A DNA stretch of 50,583 nt from Ardenticatenaceae bacterium (GTDB lineage: Bacteria; Chloroflexota; Anaerolineae; Promineifilales; Promineifilaceae). Of this stretch, positions 48,137 to 50,583 are shown piece after piece. The position numbers and the translations under genes were made by a program. The stretch spans positions 1 through 50,583 of the forward strand of contig JACKCD010000043.1 of NCBI GenBank assembly GCA_020634215.1. The letters are read 5' to 3'. Below the pieces are notes generated by a model, which ran no database searches, had not been told where the DNA came from, and saw only the letters and a program-made list of their open reading frames with translations. How positions within the stretch are numbered: the first letter of the stretch is position 1; each line of letters opens with the position of its first letter.

Positions 48137-48408
48137 GAGGGTTATCTGTGGTCGCGTTTATGAAACCACAGAGCAGTGACGTTTTAACATTTCCAAGCGA
48201 AGTGCCACATATGCCAGTATTTGCCAGAATTTTCCAGAGAAACCAGCATATGTGGCTTTGCCACCACAAGCCAATGAATGACCCAAATCTCTGGGATTGA
48301 GACTAACTGTTGTCATTTTCCCACTTTTGCCACGAAACAGCAGCCTGCTAAAACAACGGATTTAAGGGTTGAAACTAACAGCAGCCCCAAAACCAGCTTG
48401 CCACGACC
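48137..48408. other. Non-coding left part of the IS element
   Basis: A 270-bp stretch between the left IS end and the transposase stop. It contains a loose palindrome GCCACATATG...CATATGTGGC (about 48209 to 48255) that could form a hairpin. I see no gene in it. Confidence 0.5.
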
Positions 48409-49806
48409 TTAGCCCAGCCGTTTCATCCCGCGCAAATTGATGAGGATATAGGTCAAGGTGTTTTGGTTGGCAATGGCTAATTGGTTACGCAGCTTTGGCC
48501 GCTCAATGCCCAATGTCACTGCTTGTGAGAAAATGCGCTCAACGGCCGTTCGCTGCCGATACACCGCCTTGTACGCTTCACTCTCCCGGTCAAGTTCATG
48601 CCGAATGCGGGCACCAACAACCGTTGGCATGACCAGCGTAGCAGCCGCCTCGTGACCATTTGGCATGGTTAATCGGGCAGCATTGCCCAGTGGCTGTGGG
48701 GTAAAGCAAGGGACAGCCATACCGTCGCGCCGATGCTGAACAAAAGAGGTGCGATTGACAAAGCTGTTTTTCAGCGAAAACGGCAATCCAGCCGGGCATA
48801 ACGGCACTCCAGCCTCGTTGAACTGTCGCTTTTGCCGGATATCACGCAACGGAATGGCCGCAAACCCCTCTTGGCTCTCCTGGTGAAAGTAATCATAAAT
48901 GTAGAACGCATCAAAAGCGGCATCGGCCGTGCCAAACGGCGGACGAAACCCCAACCGTCGCTCCACTTGCTCCATAAGCGGAAAAAAGTAGGTGGCATCA
49001 GCATGGTCAAAGGTCTGTGTCACTTCCGCCAGCACAAATTCACCTACATCCGCCACTTTTGTCACCACCACCCCCGAGGCATAGCCCCAGTAAAACTCAC
49101 CCACACTCACTTTTTCATTGGCCGGCTGCCCTTCTTTGGTGGGCGTAACCAAGTTACGCCGCCGTTTGCACCCCAATTTACAGTCCGGGTCACCCACAGG
49201 TTGCTTGTCCTTCTGGAAGCGGCCTTCCTTTACATACGCTTTGGGATTGTTTTCCTTCACCCACGCCACAATATGTTTGGTATCCAAGGCCACCACCTGT
49301 CCAAAATCCGCCCCGCACCGTTCTTGCAACCAAGTAACCTGTCCATCAAGCAAATTCTGCAAGACTTCATTGGGAATCTCACTCAGTTTGTGGCTAAAGT
49401 GGCGTTGTGTTGGCAAAGCGGCTTCCAAGTCAAAGCCATGTGGCTGTCTGACATCAGTGACTAAGGGGAAACCCAATGCCCAAACTAGGGCCGGATGCTG
49501 ACGCAAAAAACGGTACAGTTCCCCAAAGGTCGGCAATCGTTGCTCCAGTTTGACCAAATAGGCACCAACGTAGGCTGCTACTGGCATAACACGTCCACCA
49601 GTTCGCTTGTTGTCCAATGTCGTTGGCAATTGTTCCCAATCAACCAACTCCAAAAGGGGTATCAGCGATTGCGTCACTGGGCATTCTTTGACAAAGCGGG
49701 GTTGATAGCGAGGTGCCAGCAATAGTCTGGGCAAATGGGGTGCCAGCCGTCCTTCATGGGGCAAACCCCGTCGCCAGAAAGCGGGTATACTTATCTTTTT
49801 AAACAT
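48409..49806 (-). CDS. DDE transposase (IS4/IS5-like, DDE_Tnp_1)
   Basis: A 465-residue transposase. The N-domain runs to about 170. The catalytic Asp residues are in VVALDTKHIVAW near 190 and FGTADAAFDAFYIY near 280. The Glu lies in YRQRTAVERIFSQAV near 425-439, close to the Y-R-x3-E pattern of IS4-type enzymes. The frame is intact, so the element may still move. The start was set at the ATG at 49806 (MFKKISIPAFW), preceded by AAGGAG at 8 nt. It is the only gene of the element. The exact IS family could not be decided by eye; IS1182 or an unclassified group are alternatives. Confidence 0.85.
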   Translation of the reverse strand: MFKKISIPAFWRRGLPHEGRLAPHLPRLLLAPRYQPRFVKECPVTQSLIPLLELVDWEQLPTTLDNKRTGGRVMPVAAYVGAYLVKLEQRLPTFGELYRFLRQHPALVWALGFPLVTDVRQPHGFDLEAALPTQRHFSHKLSEIPNEVLQNLLDGQVTWLQERCGADFGQVVALDTKHIVAWVKENNPKAYVKEGRFQKDKQPVGDPDCKLGCKRRRNLVTPTKEGQPANEKVSVGEFYWGYASGVVVTKVADVGEFVLAEVTQTFDHADATYFFPLMEQVERRLGFRPPFGTADAAFDAFYIYDYFHQESQEGFAAIPLRDIRQKRQFNEAGVPLCPAGLPFSLKNSFVNRTSFVQHRRDGMAVPCFTPQPLGNAARLTMPNGHEAAATLVMPTVVGARIRHELDRESEAYKAVYRQRTAVERIFSQAVTLGIERPKLRNQLAIANQNTLTYILINLRGMKRLG

Positions 49807-50057
49807 GGAAGTTCTCCTTGATTTGGCTTCTGTTTCGTGACAAAAACAGTATACCAACGAGAACTTCCTGTTTTCTCACAAACGCGACGGAAGTTAGCTC
49901 TGGCTACGAAAAACGTGGTTGCTGTCATGAGCATCGTAACCTCAACCACGAAAAACGCGACGGGAGTTTTAGTCCCACCACGTTTTTTTCCCTCTATGTT
50001 ATACTAAACGTAGTGGCAACTACGTTTAACGCGACGGCAGTTATCTCCCGTCCTACC

Positions 50058-50295
50058 CTCTTAGAGGGATTGAAACTCACGCTTCAGGCTCAGATAAGCA
50101 GGTAAAACTGCGTCAGAACGGCCGTTGGCTCCTTAGAGGGATTGAAACAATCGCCGCTGCTGGTTCTAACTCAACTGTTATGGTCGTCAGAACGGCCGTT
50201 GGCTCCTTAGAGGGATTGAAACACGTCAAGCGTTTCCGTAGCGTGCTCAGCCGCCAACGTCAGAACGGCCGTTGGCTCCTTAGAGGGATTGAAAA
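50058..50295 (+). CRISPR. CRISPR array 2: truncated plus three repeats
   Basis: The repeat is 37 nt, beginning GTCAGAACGGCCGTTGGCTC and ending CTTAGAGGGATTGAAAC. Full copies start at 50112, 50186 and 50259. Only the 3' part (CTCTTAGAGGGATTGAAAC, 50058-50076) of a first repeat survives next to the IS end. Spacers are 35, 37 and 36 nt. The last repeat ends GAAAA instead of GAAAC and runs into a terminator, as expected for the distal end. The palindrome AACGGCCGTT is inside the repeat. Confidence 0.93.
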
Positions 50296-50328
50296 AAAGC
50301 TCCCTTACGGGAGCTTTTTTGTTTTTTT
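50292..50328. terminator. Bidirectional intrinsic terminator
   Basis: AAAAAAGCTCCC, loop TTAC and GGGAGCTTTTTT form a strong stem with A- and T-tracts on both sides. It serves the end of CRISPR array 2 and the convergent gene at the right edge. Confidence 0.92.
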
Positions 50329-50583
50329 AACAGGCACCAGCCAAATCTGCGGCCACCAGCCGCAACAACGGCCGTAAATCCACCGCCACCTTTTGCAGCA
50401 TCACATTGTCCAGGTTTCTAGTTCTATCCCACAACGTCAGGTAATCGGTGAGCTGGTCAAGCTTGGTGGTTGGGTACCCCATCGCCAACAGGTGCAGCCC
50501 TAGCTGCCCAGCACTGTAATCATAGGGAGACTCCAAACTGGCGAAGGCGATATTCCATACTGTCCCCTGCAGCAGCGTCAACC
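50327..50583 (-). CDS. C-terminal fragment of an unidentified protein
   Basis: The last 84-85 residues of a gene that starts beyond the window, ending RLVAADLAGAC. It is helical in appearance with LGLHLLAMGYPTTKLDQLTDYL. I recognise no family. Its position right next to the CRISPR array makes a cas or cas-associated gene conceivable, but nothing in the visible part supports that. Its stop is embedded in the T-tract of the terminator. Confidence 0.55.
   Translation of the reverse strand, partial: LTLLQGTVWNIAFASLESPYDYSAGQLGLHLLAMGYPTTKLDQLTDYLTLWDRTRNLDNVMLQKVAVDLRPLLRLVAADLAGAC

Larger units (their letters stand above)
48120..50057 (-). mobile_element. IS element inserted between two CRISPR arrays, 1.94 kb
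   Basis: Perfect 17-bp terminal inverted repeats: GGTAGGACGGGAGATAA (48120-48136) and its complement (50041-50057). Inside the right end, AACGCGACGG(A/G/C)AGTT recurs three times, and a complementary GTCGCGTTTA is near the left end, likely binding sites. One transposase gene is present. TAGAGGGA flanks the left end directly and recurs 4 nt from the right end. Confidence 0.88.

Noticed and set aside
48288..48375. GGGATTGAGAC and AGGGTTGAAAC, spaced 72 nt, inside the IS left region
   Set aside because: The spacing and ends look like CRISPR repeats, but the upstream 25 nt of the two do not match each other or either array, so I treat it as coincidence.
50327..50583. Right-edge gene as a cas gene
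   Set aside because: Adjacency to the array is the only argument; the visible 84 residues show no Cas motif.
1..50583. AACGGCCGTT as simply a restriction site (CGGCCG)
   Set aside because: Restriction sites are usually avoided, not enriched; an enrichment of this size needs another explanation, though a protective methylase remains possible.
1..50583. tRNA or rRNA genes
   Set aside because: I looked in the gaps for cloverleaf-like segments with CCA ends or conserved rRNA stretches and found none I could support by eye; a tRNAscan run would settle it.

Overview
The window reads as a chromosomal segment of an uncultured Chloroflexota bacterium, probably Anaerolineae/Ardenticatenia-like. That placement is inferred from gene content, Thr/Pro-rich linkers on exported proteins, moderately high GC and a T-box leader; no rRNA or tRNA was seen to confirm it. 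Nearly all genes between 1 and 33.5 kb lie on the minus strand. The right third is mixed and ends in CRISPR and insertion-sequence DNA.

Layout. 1-2.7 kb: a truncated UbiA prenyltransferase, a cytochrome P450 and an HD-domain oxygenase-like protein. 3-3.7 kb: an AT-rich lipoprotein island. 3.7-12.1 kb: a zinc-homeostasis locus (zur, znuB, znuC, a WD40-like lipoprotein-type propeller, a ycgQ/ycgR-type permease pair and znuA). It is split by a 1.55 kb IS element and carries three copies of a shared 15-bp operator-like palindrome. 12.2-26.6 kb: a loose tryptophan supercluster transcribed leftward in the order T-box, trpB2, trpE, trpS, lipoprotein, guaB, AlbA_2 island, trpG, M16 protease, a 104-aa gene, trpD, trpC. 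The T-box has a plausible UGG specifier and its own sigma70-type promoter. 26.6-33.5 kb: an EamA transporter, a hypothetical gene, gpmI, a methyltransferase and a large GT39-like membrane protein. 33.7-46.8 kb: an OmpR regulator, a threonine dehydratase-like enzyme, a Cys-rich small protein, a TrmH-type rRNA methyltransferase, a second UbiA enzyme, ppk1, a CapA-like lipoprotein, a SHOCT protein, a CheY-like regulator, a CopC/thioredoxin pair and a UspA-DUF389-SH3 fusion. 46.9-50.3 kb: two CRISPR arrays with different repeats, joined through a 1.94 kb IS. No cas gene is visible.

Two genome-scale signals cut across all of this. First, the palindrome AACGGCCGTT occurs about 74 times in 50.6 kb, mostly inside genes, where it encodes Thr-Ala-Val, Asn-Gly-Arg or Arg-Pro. 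It even sits inside one CRISPR repeat. It behaves like a highly iterated palindrome comparable to cyanobacterial HIP1. Second, almost every intergenic gap holds a hairpin whose two arms are built from 7-bp (sometimes 8-bp) near-tandem units. Several unrelated unit families are present. Two copies of one element differ by exactly one heptamer in each arm. One such element lies in frame inside a copC-like gene and supplies part of its signal peptide region. These two signals, plus the chimeric CRISPR-IS-CRISPR junction and the Trp T-box/Zur-type operators, are the parts most worth following up.
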